A DNA stretch of 37,719 nucleotides from Embleya scabrispora DSM 41855 (GCF_000372745.1 NZ_KB889718.1:1-37719), one strand, 5' to 3'; positions 1-14,090 are shown, counted from the first letter of the stretch. Program-made: numbers and translations. The notes: generated by a model not told the origin, from the sequence alone.

Positions 1-1118
1 CCGTACGTCGCCAACAACGCCTGCGCCTCGATCGGATCACCGAGCGTGGTGCCCGTCCCGTGTCCCTCGACCGCGTCGATCTGTGCCGCCGGCACGCCGG
101 CGTCGGCCAATGCCTGCCGGATGACGCGCTGTTGCGCGGGACCGTTGGGCACGGTCAGGCCGTTGGAGGCGCCGTCCTGGTTGATCGCGCTGCCTCGCAC
201 CACGGCCAGCACACGATGTCCGTTGCGGCGGGCGTCGGAGAGTCGTTCGAGCAGCAGCATGCCCGCGCCCTCGGCCCAACCCGTGCCGTCCGCGTCGTCG
301 GAGAACGCCTTGCACCGACCGTCGGGGGCGAGTCCGCGCTGGCGGCTGAACGCGACGAAGGGGGCAGGTGTCGCCATCACCATGACGCCGCCGGCGAGGG
401 CGAGCGTACATTCCTGCCGGCGCAGCGACTGGGCGGCCAGGTGCAGGGCGACCAGCGACGAGGAGCATGCCGTGTCCACGGTGAGCGTGGGGCCCTCCAG
501 GCCGAGCGAGTACGCCACGCGGCCGGAGATGACCGCCGGCGAGACGGCGGTGGACATGTACGCCTCGGCAGCTTCCGGGGCACGCAGCAGCAGGTCGCCG
601 TAGTCCTGGATGCCGGATCCGGCGAACACCCCGACCGGCGTGCCGCGCATCGTCTGCGGGTCGATGCCGGCCCGCTCGAAGACCTCCCAGGACGTCTCCA
701 GCACCAGGCGCTGCTGCGGGTCGGTCGCGACCGCTTCGCGCGGGGACATGTCGAAGAAGGCGGCGTCGAACTCGCCCGCGTCGTGCACGAATCCGCCCTC
801 GCGGACATAGCTCGTGCCGGCTTGATCGGGGTCGTCGTGGTGCAGGTCGCCGAGGGGCCAGCCGCGATCGGTGGGGAACGTGGTGATCGCGTCGCGGCCT
901 TCGGAGACCAGGCGCCACAGGTCCTCGGGATCGCGCACGCCGCCGGGGAAACGGCAGCTCATCCCGATGATCGCGATCGGTTCGTGCTCCTGGCCCTCCA
1001 CCTCCTGGAGCCGCTGCCTGGTCTGTTGCAGGTCGGCGGTCACCCGCTTGAGGTATCGAAGCAGCTTGTCGTCGTTGCCCGTGCCGCTCTCGTTCGCCAT
1101 GTCCGCCTCGTTCGCCAT
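1..1118 (-). CDS. Type I modular polyketide synthase, N-terminal part (docking helix + KS), truncated by window edge
   Basis: The gene runs leftward off the window, so only about 372 N-terminal codons are visible. The start is the ATG at 1118, with a GAGG-like site upstream; a second in-frame ATG lies at 1100. Residues about 15-40 form a charged helix beginning [12 protein letters not shown], typical of a PKS N-terminal docking coiled coil. The ketosynthase then starts at [15 protein letters not shown]. The catalytic cysteine is residue 218 in VDTACSSSL, and the first catalytic histidine lies in VEGHGTGT near the left edge. KS domains perform decarboxylative Claisen condensation on an ACP-bound chain. 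The gene starts 33 bp after the stop of the upstream PKS gene, so the two are surely co-transcribed. The number and type of downstream domains cannot be seen. Confidence 0.95.
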   Translation of the reverse strand, partial: MANEADMANESGTGNDDKLLRYLKRVTADLQQTRQRLQEVEGQEHEPIAIIGMSCRFPGGVRDPEDLWRLVSEGRDAITTFPTDRGWPLGDLHHDDPDQAGTSYVREGGFVHDAGEFDAAFFDMSPREAVATDPQQRLVLETSWEVFERAGIDPQTMRGTPVGVFAGSGIQDYGDLLLRAPEAAEAYMSTAVSPAVISGRVAYSLGLEGPTLTVDTACSSSLVALHLAAQSLRRQECTLALAGGVMVMATPAPFVAFSRQRGLAPDGRCKAFSDDADGTGWAEGAGMLLLERLSDARRNGHRVLAVVRGSAINQDGASNGLTVPNGPAQQRVIRQALADAGVPAAQIDAVEGHGTGTTLGDPIEAQALLATY

Positions 1119-1151
1119 CCCAGCCTCACAACTGTCCGTGTGCGCGACCGG

Positions 1152-5990
<4,839 letters not shown>

Positions 5991-6036
5991 CCCATCTCAC
6001 CGCAGGACCTGACATCGTCTCGCCGGATATTCGCAA

Positions 6037-6897
6037 TCAGCGCGCGCGGGCCGCATCCATCAACACGGCCACCGAGTCCACCGTCCGCGCCACGTTCTCC
6101 GCCGCGGTGTGCGCGCGCAGGTCCGCGGACAGCACCTCCGCGGAGATCGGGATGTCCACGCCCTTGGCGTCGAGCGTGCGGATCAGCCGTACCAGGTCGA
6201 AGTCGCCCTCGCCGGGCATCAGGTTGTGGTGCAGACAGTCGTCGAGCCGGGAGCCCTTGGGTTCGGCCGCGGCGTCGCGCAGTTCGAGGTTGAAGATGGA
6301 CGCGGCCGGGAGGCGGTCGATCTGGGTGAAGGCGTCCGGGTCGCGGAAGAAGTGCCAGGCGTCCACCACCAGGCCGCCATTGGGCCGGTTCGCGGCGAGC
6401 AGCATGTCGACCGTGTCGGCGTAGTCGAACCCGGGATTGACCGACTGGGGTTCCATCGCCACCGAGATCCCGCGCGCCGCGGCCCGGTCGCAGACCCCGG
6501 CGAAACGCTCGACGAGCAGGTCCGGGCCGGGGAGTTCGGTGGGCGTCATGATGACCGTCTTGATCCGGGGGATGCCGAACAGGTCGCACAGGTCGTACAT
6601 GTGCTCCTCGCGCTCGCGCGCCATCTTCTGGTAGTCCCCGCCGAAGTGCCAGGCGAAGAGGATTTGCAGTTCGCCGATCGTCACCCCGTACTGATCGAGG
6701 ATGCCGCGCAGGTCCTCCACCGAATTACTCTCGAGCAGCTTGTCGAATTCGTCCGCGTCGAAACCGATACCGAGGACGTCGTCCCTGGAGGCGGCGGAAA
6801 CCCGTTCTTCGAACGAATAGCCCGGAGGTTCGTCGTAGGATGCGCCGAGCAGGTGAAGATACGGCAGGAACACACCCTGTCGGTCGAGCAGGCCCAT
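6037..6897 (-). CDS. Sugar phosphate isomerase/epimerase-like TIM-barrel enzyme (xylose isomerase-like / AP endonuclease 2 fold)
   Basis: About 286 residues. The sequence follows the xylose-isomerase-like TIM-barrel family, which includes inositol and hydroxypyruvate isomerases and 3-dehydroshikimate dehydratases. Likely metal ligands are E149 in VAMEP, D179 in VVDAWHFFR and E254 in ISAEVLS, with MPGEGDFDL before the last strands. I chose ATG at 6897 because GGAG sits 7 bases upstream. An in-frame ATG at 6942 would add 15 residues but has no visible ribosome site. The gene ends 46 bp before the PKS start on the same strand, so it probably leads the PKS operon. It could supply or modify a precursor, or act on an oxidised polyketide; the substrate cannot be told from sequence. 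Confidence 0.85.
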   Translation of the reverse strand: MGLLDRQGVFLPYLHLLGASYDEPPGYSFEERVSAASRDDVLGIGFDADEFDKLLESNSVEDLRGILDQYGVTIGELQILFAWHFGGDYQKMAREREEHMYDLCDLFGIPRIKTVIMTPTELPGPDLLVERFAGVCDRAAARGISVAMEPQSVNPGFDYADTVDMLLAANRPNGGLVVDAWHFFRDPDAFTQIDRLPAASIFNLELRDAAAEPKGSRLDDCLHHNLMPGEGDFDLVRLIRTLDAKGVDIPISAEVLSADLRAHTAAENVARTVDSVAVLMDAARAR

Positions 6898-6978
6898 CTC
6901 GCCACTCCATTCGTCGAAACGTGCGCGCAGTCTGCACCTCATTCAATCCGGGGGCGCGCGGGCAGCACCACACGGACC

Positions 6979-7011
6979 ACCCCCTAAGCTCGACGGCAAC
7001 CCCCTATATAC
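6979..7011. promoter_or_regulatory. Direct repeat in the divergent TIM-barrel/O-methyltransferase promoter region (candidate LAL binding site)
   Basis: ACCCCCTA occurs at 6979-6986 and again at 6999-7006, 20 bp apart, about two helical turns on the same face. The second copy extends to CCCCTATATAC (7001-7011). A near copy, CCCCTACATAC, lies at 10961-10971 between the two LAL regulator genes. Direct repeats with G/C runs suit activators of the MalT/LAL type, but the link is inference. Confidence 0.35.
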
Positions 7012-7160
7012 GAACTCGTGGTCGTCGCGCAGGTCTCTTCGGCCGACCGAACGCGTAACATCTCGGCCGTGCACAGTGACCGTGCCCGAGAGTTGATCCT
7101 CGGCTGCGCGTGTGGTGCCGACCCGAATCCTCCCCGCACTTTCGGCCCGAAAGGCTCAGA

Positions 7161-7814
7161 ATGAGTACGCTCTCGTCTGACCGCGTTCGCGCGGCCCTCG
7201 ATGCCCTCTATGCCGACGAGGAGGTGAAGGACGAACCGGTGGTCGCGGCCGTGATGGCCAAGAACCGCCCGCTCGGCTCCTTCAGCCATCAGGAACAGAC
7301 CGAGATGCTCGCCGAGGCGTACATCTCGATCCCGCGTGAGGTCGGCGATCTCGTCTACCTGATGGCCCGCAGCCGCGGCGCCAAGCGGATCGTCGAGTTC
7401 GGCACCTCGTTCGGCATCTCCACGCTGTTCCTGGCGGCGGCCGCGCGGGACAACGGCGGCGAGGTGATCACCACCGAATGGCACGCCGGCAAGGCCGAGA
7501 TCGCGTCGAAGAACATCGCCGACGCGGGCTTCGACGACATCGTCGACGTCCGGGTGGGGGACGCCCTGGAGACGCTCAAGGACCTGCCCGGCCCGATCGA
7601 CATGGTCTTCCTGGACGGCTGGAAGGACATCTACCTTCCGGTGCTCAAGCTGATCGAGTCCTCGCTCGCCCCGAACGCCGTGGTGATCGCCGACGACATG
7701 GGCACCCTGCCCGAGCAGCCCTATTTCGACCACGTCCGTACCGGCGGCGGCTACCACTCGGTGCACGTGCCGATCGGTGACGGACTGGAGGTCTCCCTGC
7801 GGGTGGCCGAATAG
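7161..7814 (+). CDS. Class I SAM-dependent O-methyltransferase
   Basis: 217 residues. Motif I for SAM binding is IVEFGTSFGISTLFLA, followed by an acidic residue pattern (ITTEWH) and a post-motif region with MVFLDGWK and VVIADDMG. The overall pattern matches small class I O-methyltransferases of the catechol/caffeoyl-CoA type. These transfer a methyl group from S-adenosylmethionine to a hydroxyl, usually with a divalent metal. The start is ATG 7161 with GAAAGG 6 bases upstream; an earlier in-frame start at 7110 lacks such a site. It is divergent from the TIM-barrel and PKS operon, so a tailoring role in the polyketide pathway is likely, but the acceptor is unknown. Confidence 0.88.
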   Translation: MSTLSSDRVRAALDALYADEEVKDEPVVAAVMAKNRPLGSFSHQEQTEMLAEAYISIPREVGDLVYLMARSRGAKRIVEFGTSFGISTLFLAAAARDNGGEVITTEWHAGKAEIASKNIADAGFDDIVDVRVGDALETLKDLPGPIDMVFLDGWKDIYLPVLKLIESSLAPNAVVIADDMGTLPEQPYFDHVRTGGGYHSVHVPIGDGLEVSLRVAE

Positions 7815-7838
7815 CCAATCCGCGCGCCGCGACCGCGA

Positions 7839-7878
7839 ACGTCGCGCCGGTCGGCCATTCGGTCGACCGGCGCGACGT
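7839..7878. terminator. Bidirectional hairpin terminator between convergent genes
   Basis: A perfect 15-bp inverted repeat (7839-7853 with 7864-7878) has a 10-base loop. It lies 24 bp after the O-methyltransferase stop and 16 bp before the end of the convergent LAL gene, so it can terminate both transcripts. Confidence 0.8.
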
Positions 7879-7894
7879 CGGCGTTTCACCCGGT

Positions 7895-10549
7895 TCAGGC
7901 GGTGTCGGCGGCGTACACCCGGATATCCATGGGCAGTTCCTCCCGCCGACGGATGCCGAGCTTGCGATACACCCGGGTCAGATGCTGCTCGACCGTGCTG
8001 ACGGTGACGTAGATCCGACCGGCGATCTCCCGGTTCGAGTAGCCCGCCGCGGCCAGCACCGCCACCCGCCGTTCGGATTCGCTGAGCCGGGCGAACTGGT
8101 CGTCCCGGTCCGCTCGTTGCGCCTCTCCCGGTTCGGCGGTGGGGACCTGGGCGGGCGGCGTCGCGGCCACCGGCTCCTCCCCGTGACAGATCTTGGCGAT
8201 CCGGCGCGCCCGGCGCGCAGCGGTCCGAGCGTGCGTGTCGTTCCCCAACGCCTGGTAGGTCTCGCTCAGATCCGCCAGGACCCCCGCACTCTCGTAGCGG
8301 TCGTTGCCGATCTGGAGCATCCCCAGCGCCTTCTCCAAGAGAGGCAGCCGAGCGTCGACCGGCATCGTCGCCGCCAGGCACCGCAGGGTCAGTCCGTACG
8401 CCCGGGGCAACTCCGGCCCCAGCCCGGCCGCCTGCTCCTCGGCCAGGGCCGCCGCGCGATCACGCCGGCCCAAACGCAACCAGCCGCGCGCGGCGCCCAG
8501 CCGCCACGGCACCAGGGCGGGGGTGTCGATGTGCCACAGGGCCATCCGCTCCCCGCACGCGGTGAAGTCGGCCAGTGCGGCATGCGGGCGATCCGCCGCC
8601 AAATGGTGTATGCCACGCGCGTAGAGGTAGTGCAGGCCCGAGCGGGTCTCGAACAGCGCGGGGTGGACGGGGCGGCCGAGGCACTCGGCGGCGGCGGCGT
8701 GGTTGCCGGTCGCGGTGTGCGCCTCGACCAGGGTGGCCAGCGCCAGGCCGACCTGGGCGTTCCACCCGTGCCCGGACATGAACGCAAGGAATGACTCGGC
8801 CTGTTCGATCGCCGAGTCCAGTTGTCCCTTCCGCAGCGCGACCAGGGCCCCGAGGCTGCCCAACCACGCGGTGCGTACGGGTTCGTCGCGCGCCTCGGCG
8901 ACGAGTCGCTCGCACCACGCGGCGGCGGAGTCGATCAGGTCGGCGTGCACCAACGCCAGGATCGCGTCGGCCACCGCCTCGAACGACCCGCCACCGCCTC
9001 GGCTCTCCTCCCGCAGGACCTGCTCGGCCTGGGCCATGACGTCCCGATCGACCCGCTGTCCGAGCGCGGCGGTCAGCGCCTCGGCGGCGCGCAGCTCCGC
9101 CGAGCGGGGTCCTTCGACGGCTGCCGGGTCGCCGCTGCGCGGTGCCGGTGCCGTCAGGCCGAGTACGGACGCCAGCCCCGGAGAGCCGGCTGCGACGCGC
9201 AACCTGGTCAGTTGCCACGCCTCGCCGAGTCGGGCCACGTCGTGCCCTGCGGCCACGTGCGCGACGATCTCGACCGCGTCGGCGCTCCGCAGCGACCAGA
9301 GCAGGGCGTCGGCCACCCGCAGCGCCTCGTCCGGGGCCACCTTCCCGGCCAGGATCGGACCCTTGAGCGCGAGGAATCGCGCGTCGGCCGCCGCGGGGTC
9401 GACGAGGCGGAGCAGCTCGGCGATCCGGATCTTGAGCGCGTAGCGGCGGCTCGGGTCGAGGCAGCACTCGCCCGCGAACCGGAGGTATTCGACGGCGAGG
9501 GTGCTCCGCCGGTGGGCCGGCACCTGCCGGGCCGCGTCCTGGAGTGCGGACAGTGCCCACTCCTCGGGCAGTGGGCCGGCCGCCATCAACAGGTTCGCCA
9601 CTGTGTGCGACCGCGCGCCCGACTCGTACAGCAGCCGCGCCGCCCGATGCCGCTGGAAGGCCGCCTCGTCGACGGGCAGTTCGTCCAGGACCGCCGACCG
9701 GATCTCCTCGTGCCGAAAGCGGGTGCCATGCAGCACCCCGGCCGCGTTCAGCTCGCGCACCAGATGTCGCGAGGTCTTCGGGTCGATCCCGCACAGTCGG
9801 CTCAGCAGGCCGATGTCGGCCGCCTCGCCCAGTACGGCGACGCCTTGAACCACTCGGGTGGCCGGCAGGCCCATACGGTGTAAGCAGCCGGCGATCGCCT
9901 GCCGCAACCCGGTCCGCGCCGATGCCCCCGCGGCGGCGTCCGGGATCGTCTCGACCGACGCCGGGCGGCCGCCGGCCGGCGTGTGCCGGATCGCCGCCGG
10001 GTGTGTCCTGCCGACGGGTTCGAACCGTGCGGCTCGCACCGACTCCACGCCCTCACGGAGCTGGGTTTCGAGGCGGATGCGCCGTACCTGCGGACCATCG
10101 ATCAGCTCGCGCAGCGCGGCGGATGTCGCTCGGCCCGGCAGCGGATCCCCACCGAGCACGAACACGAGCGGGCGACCGGGCACGGCCTCGGCGAGGCGGG
10201 GCAGTCCGCGCAGCGATTCGACGTCGGCGAACTCGACGTCGGCGATGGCGACGAGCACCGGAGCGCCCTCGACCACCGCTGCGTCCACGGTGGCCCCGAT
10301 CGCTCCCAACGAGTGCCGCAGCCGCCCCAACATGGCGTAGGGCACGTGTTGTTCCCCCGGTGAGCCGGTGACGTCCAGCACCGTGGCCCCGGCTTGGGCG
10401 GCTCGTCGGCCCAACGCCCACAGCGCCGATTTCGTGTCCGGCGCCCGGGCTCCGTCGACCACCGCCAGCAGGCTTTCGCCCGCTGCGGCCTCCGCCAAAA
10501 CGTCGTCCAATTGTCCGAATATGTCCTGGTATTCCACCAACAACGACAT
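7895..10549 (-). CDS. LAL-type LuxR family transcriptional regulator with degenerate P-loop
   Basis: 884 residues from ATG 10549, with GGGGGA about 7 bases upstream. The layout is that of large ATP-binding LuxR regulators: N-terminal AAA/NACHT-like region, TPR-like helical middle and a C-terminal LuxR helix-turn-helix (about 820-884) with LSESERRVAVLAAAGYSNRE and VSTVEQHLTRVYRKL. The Walker A position (33-41) reads GARAPDTKS instead of GxxGxGKT, and Walker B reads VLVAIAD instead of hhhhDD, so ATP binding is doubtful. A rare TTA leucine codon occurs at 9883-9881 (codon 223, in GCLHRMG), which would make translation depend on the bldA leucyl-tRNA. It is a paralogue of the divergent gene at 11268-14072. 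It probably controls the neighbouring polyketide genes. Confidence 0.93.
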   Translation of the reverse strand: MSLLVEYQDIFGQLDDVLAEAAAGESLLAVVDGARAPDTKSALWALGRRAAQAGATVLDVTGSPGEQHVPYAMLGRLRHSLGAIGATVDAAVVEGAPVLVAIADVEFADVESLRGLPRLAEAVPGRPLVFVLGGDPLPGRATSAALRELIDGPQVRRIRLETQLREGVESVRAARFEPVGRTHPAAIRHTPAGGRPASVETIPDAAAGASARTGLRQAIAGCLHRMGLPATRVVQGVAVLGEAADIGLLSRLCGIDPKTSRHLVRELNAAGVLHGTRFRHEEIRSAVLDELPVDEAAFQRHRAARLLYESGARSHTVANLLMAAGPLPEEWALSALQDAARQVPAHRRSTLAVEYLRFAGECCLDPSRRYALKIRIAELLRLVDPAAADARFLALKGPILAGKVAPDEALRVADALLWSLRSADAVEIVAHVAAGHDVARLGEAWQLTRLRVAAGSPGLASVLGLTAPAPRSGDPAAVEGPRSAELRAAEALTAALGQRVDRDVMAQAEQVLREESRGGGGSFEAVADAILALVHADLIDSAAAWCERLVAEARDEPVRTAWLGSLGALVALRKGQLDSAIEQAESFLAFMSGHGWNAQVGLALATLVEAHTATGNHAAAAECLGRPVHPALFETRSGLHYLYARGIHHLAADRPHAALADFTACGERMALWHIDTPALVPWRLGAARGWLRLGRRDRAAALAEEQAAGLGPELPRAYGLTLRCLAATMPVDARLPLLEKALGMLQIGNDRYESAGVLADLSETYQALGNDTHARTAARRARRIAKICHGEEPVAATPPAQVPTAEPGEAQRADRDDQFARLSESERRVAVLAAAGYSNREIAGRIYVTVSTVEQHLTRVYRKLGIRRREELPMDIRVYAADTA

Positions 10550-11267
10550 CAGCAATCCCCCATGCGCCGAGTGTGTCTGACGTTGAACCCACGGCCGATC
10601 CCGTTCCCCCGGGCGCCACCGCCGGGAGCGGCGGGATGGCAGCCCGGGACCGGCTCCGCCGGAGCCGGGACGCGACGATCCGGACCACGCCGTCCGGCGC
10701 CGCCTCGTCCCCGAAACGCGTTCGATCGATTCCCGCGATTCGCTTCCTTCGTTACCGGAGGGCGGTCGCCCGAAAACCTTAATGCGCACTAGTACGGGGC
10801 CGGGCGACCAACTGCTCTTTGACGCACCTCCGGTGAGAGCCAACGAATCCCCCGACCGAGCCCGCAGCATCGGACAGGAACCGTATGTCCCGCATACAGT
10901 GCGAAGGTACTGGCGTTCCATAGGGTCTGCAAGCCCGCCTCACGGGGGGTGATGCGATGGCCCCTACATACTTACCGGGCCGGACTCCAACGCGTTCGTC
11001 GCGCCGGTCGTCGAACGGCTTGCCGGTACACCCGCGGCAAGCATCGCAGTCCGTGTTTTGGCCAAGGCATTACCGAAGACTCTTGACCACTACACGGACA
11101 GACACCTACCGTGCCCGTGATACACAGTTTCGAATCCAAACAAGATCTAAACGAGAGGTGAGGCGCCGGGCAATCCCACGGAACGGCCGTCATTAGCAAC
11201 GACGACCGCTCGTATGGTGGCCGACTTGTAAACCTTGTGTGAACTCGCTGATGTCGAACTCGGGGGA
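10550..11267. promoter_or_regulatory. 718-bp divergent regulatory region between the two LAL genes
   Basis: This non-coding stretch is less GC-rich in its right half. A possible rightward housekeeping promoter is TTGACC (11083-11088), an 18-base spacer and TACCGT (11107-11112), about 155 bp before the LAL start. CCCCTACATAC at 10961-10971 nearly repeats a sequence found before the TIM-barrel gene. GCACTAGTAC at 10786-10795 differs by one base from a palindrome before the GntR-TetR gene. A small inverted repeat, GTATG-N5-CATAC, lies at 10883-10897. A 79-codon frame at 10957-11196 is present but unconvincing as a gene. Confidence 0.5.
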
Positions 11268-14072
11268 ATGTCGACGGTGTTGTTGGTAGAGCGAAATCAG
11301 GAGATGAATCGACTCGACGGGCTACTGGCCGGCGACGACTCCGGGCGTTCCGTCGTCGCGATCGTCAGCGGATCCACGGGCATGGGGAAGACCGCCCTCC
11401 TGCGGGCTTTCCGGAAACGCACGGCGGCGGCCGGAGTCACCGTGCTCAGTGCGAGCAGCTCACCCGAGCGCCGCGATCGCCCCTATTCCACCGTGCGCGA
11501 GCTCCTGGATTCGGCCGTTCTCAGCGTGCTCACAGCGAGCCCGGGCCGCTTTTCCGCGCGCCCCGATGCCGTCGATCCGGGGCCGGCACAAGCTGCCCGC
11601 GCGCTGATCCGGACGGTCTCCGAACTGTCCGAGCACGGCCCGGTCCTGGTGGCCGTCGACGACATCCAATACGCCGATCCGGCGTCCCTGCGCTGCCTGC
11701 ACCGTCTGGCCCGGCAGCCGACCGCAAATCCCGTCGCCGTCGTGCTGACCTGGGACCGCAAACTCGGTCGGCGCTCCCACCCGGCGCTCGAAGAGTTGCT
11801 CTATTGCCCGAGCGTACGGCGCATCCATATCGGTCCGCTTTCCTCGCGTGGCGTCGCCCCTTCGGTTTCCGAATTATTCCCGGGAACGGCCGACCACCAG
11901 CTCGCGCAGATGTGTTTCGAGCGATCCGGTGGGAATCCGTATCTCCTCGGCGTGGTACTCACCGAAATGAATACCGACAAGGAAGGGCCGGCGGAAACAC
12001 ATGGCGCGCCGAAATCTCCCGCGAAAAGCACCGGGATAATATTCCGCGATGCGCTGGTCACCTGTCTGCATCGAATGGGCCCGATCGCGGTGATCATTGC
12101 CCGCGGTGTGGCATTGCTTGATGAATGCGCCGACATCCACTTGCTGAGCCGATTCGGAAACGTCGGCACGGTGACGGCCGGAAATGTCCTGCGCAAACTC
12201 ACGGAGATCGGCGTCGTGCGCGATTTCCGGTTCCGGCACGAGGCAGCCCGTTCGGCCGTGCTCGACGACATCCCACCACACGAGGCCGTACGCCTTCGGC
12301 ATCGCGCAAGCCGCCTGCTGCGCGAGGAGGGGGCACCGGCGGAAGCCGTCGCGGCCCATCTGCTGCTCGCCGGACCGCTGCGCCAGGACTGGGTGGTGCC
12401 CGTCCTCCTGGACGCGTCCCAGGCCGCCCTGCTCGCCGGCCGCACGTCGACGGCGATCCACTGCCTCGAACTCGCCGCCCAATGCTGCGCCGACGAGGCC
12501 CGGCGATACGTGGTCGAGGTCCGAGCGGCCGGTCTGCAATGGCTGCGTGAGCCGGCCCGGTCCCAGGAGCGGTTCCTCGCGCTCGGCGTGCCGCCGCGCG
12601 AAGGCAAGCCCGCGCTCGGGCCGGTCATGTCGGTGGCCGAGGGCCTGCTGTGGCACCTGCGGTTCGAGGAGGCGCTCGACCTCGTCGACCGCTTCGGCCC
12701 CGGGGATCGAATACCGGCCGCGCGGCCCGCGGTCGGTTCCACCGTTACGCGCACTCGGCTGCTCGTCGAATCCACGTATCCGGGCCTGCTCTCCCGGTTC
12801 CCCGGTCGCGCCGCCGACGACGCGCCGCACTCGGGCGCGGTCGCGCCGGCCACCTCGGCGCCCGGTCACCGCGCGGTGCACGCCCTGTCCGCCGTGCTCA
12901 CCGGCAGCGCCGACGAGCACACCATCGCCCAAGCCGAACAGGTCCTGCAGGACGGCGGTTTCGCACACGGCTCGTACCGGGTGATCGCCCCCGCGCTGCT
13001 CGCCCTGGTCTACGCGGACCTGGTCGACTCGGCCGCGACCTGGTGCACACGCTTCCTGACCGGGGCCGGCAGTCACGAAACGCCGGGCTGGCAGGGGGTG
13101 CTGGGCACGATCGGCGCCTTGGTCTCGCTGCGCGAGGGGCGCCTGGACATCGCCGTGGACAAGGCGCGAGCCGCACTGGCGCACATCAACGGGACGACCT
13201 GGAACGAGAGTTCGGTGCTGGCGACGGCGACCCTCGCCGAGGCGTACACCGCGATCGGCGACCACGAGGCCGCCGCTCGGGAGTTCTCCCGCCCGGCGCC
13301 CGACGACCTGTTCGAAACCCGCGCGGGGTTGCACTACCTGTACGCCCGCGGCAGGCACCGCCTGGCCACCGGCCGGGCCCGCGCGGCGCTGGCCGACTTC
13401 ATCGACTGCGGGGACAGAATGACCCGTTGGGGCATCGACACGGCCGCGCTCGCGCCCTGGCGTGCCGGCGCGGTCGAGGCGTGTCTGGCGCTGGGCGACG
13501 ACGCGGGCGCGGCCCGCTGGGCCGAACAGAAAGCTTCCCCCTCGAAGATCGCCCTGCCCCGGGCCCGGGGCATCGAGTTGCGCTCGCTGGCGGCCACCCG
13601 CGCCGTCCGGGACCGACCCGGCCTGCTCGAAGAGGCTCTCCAGTTGCTCCAGCACAGCGGTGACCGCTACCAGAGCGCGCATGCGCTCGCCGACCTGGGC
13701 GAGGCATACCAGGTGTTGGGCGACCGGGCCAAGGCCCGTACCGCGGCCCGCCGGGCCCGCCGGATCGCGGAGAGCTGTCACGCCGAACTCCTGTGCCGCA
13801 GGCTGGTGTCCACGCATCCGTCGACCGCGAAGCCGACCGATGCCCAGGGCCCCCCGACCGACGGGGACCGGTTCGCGATCCTGAGCGACTCCGAGCGTCG
13901 GGTGGCGATTCTGGCCGCGCAGGGCTACGCCAACCGGGAGATCTCCGACCGCCTGCACGTCACGATCAGCACGGTCGAGCAGCATCTGACCCGGGTCTAC
14001 CGGAAGATGAGCATCCGCAACCGCGAGGAACTGCCCACCGAGTTCCGGATCGGCTCGACGACCGACGGCTGA
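11268..14072 (+). CDS. LAL-type LuxR family transcriptional regulator with intact ATPase motifs
   Basis: 934 residues from ATG 11268. GGGGGA abuts this ATG, so the GTG at 11277, with a better spacing of 9 bases, may be the true start; it would give an N-terminus like that of the paralogue. Walker A is intact (GSTGMGKT, 35-42) and Walker B has two aspartates (VLVAVDD, 126-132). A long helical TPR-like middle follows, and the C-terminal LuxR HTH has LSDSERRVAILAAQGYANRE and ISTVEQHLTRVYRKM. A TTA leucine codon at 11874-11876 (codon 203, in SELFPG) predicts bldA control. MalT-type regulators use ATP and an inducer to oligomerise and activate promoters. The gene is divergent from its paralogue and probably acts as the pathway-specific activator. 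Confidence 0.94.
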   Translation: MSTVLLVERNQEMNRLDGLLAGDDSGRSVVAIVSGSTGMGKTALLRAFRKRTAAAGVTVLSASSSPERRDRPYSTVRELLDSAVLSVLTASPGRFSARPDAVDPGPAQAARALIRTVSELSEHGPVLVAVDDIQYADPASLRCLHRLARQPTANPVAVVLTWDRKLGRRSHPALEELLYCPSVRRIHIGPLSSRGVAPSVSELFPGTADHQLAQMCFERSGGNPYLLGVVLTEMNTDKEGPAETHGAPKSPAKSTGIIFRDALVTCLHRMGPIAVIIARGVALLDECADIHLLSRFGNVGTVTAGNVLRKLTEIGVVRDFRFRHEAARSAVLDDIPPHEAVRLRHRASRLLREEGAPAEAVAAHLLLAGPLRQDWVVPVLLDASQAALLAGRTSTAIHCLELAAQCCADEARRYVVEVRAAGLQWLREPARSQERFLALGVPPREGKPALGPVMSVAEGLLWHLRFEEALDLVDRFGPGDRIPAARPAVGSTVTRTRLLVESTYPGLLSRFPGRAADDAPHSGAVAPATSAPGHRAVHALSAVLTGSADEHTIAQAEQVLQDGGFAHGSYRVIAPALLALVYADLVDSAATWCTRFLTGAGSHETPGWQGVLGTIGALVSLREGRLDIAVDKARAALAHINGTTWNESSVLATATLAEAYTAIGDHEAAAREFSRPAPDDLFETRAGLHYLYARGRHRLATGRARAALADFIDCGDRMTRWGIDTAALAPWRAGAVEACLALGDDAGAARWAEQKASPSKIALPRARGIELRSLAATRAVRDRPGLLEEALQLLQHSGDRYQSAHALADLGEAYQVLGDRAKARTAARRARRIAESCHAELLCRRLVSTHPSTAKPTDAQGPPTDGDRFAILSDSERRVAILAAQGYANREISDRLHVTISTVEQHLTRVYRKMSIRNREELPTEFRIGSTTDG

Positions 14073-14090
14073 CCACCCCTCCGGGCCGGG

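Noticed and set aside
6898-6942. Upstream start of the TIM-barrel gene at 6942
   Set aside because: No ribosome site is visible there, whereas GGAG lies 7 bases before the ATG at 6897.
10957-11196. A 79-codon frame with GGGGGG before its ATG, between the LAL genes
   Set aside because: Its codon use is unlike that of the neighbouring genes, the protein is Arg/Ser/Thr-rich without a motif, and it overlaps likely promoter elements. A leader peptide cannot be fully excluded.
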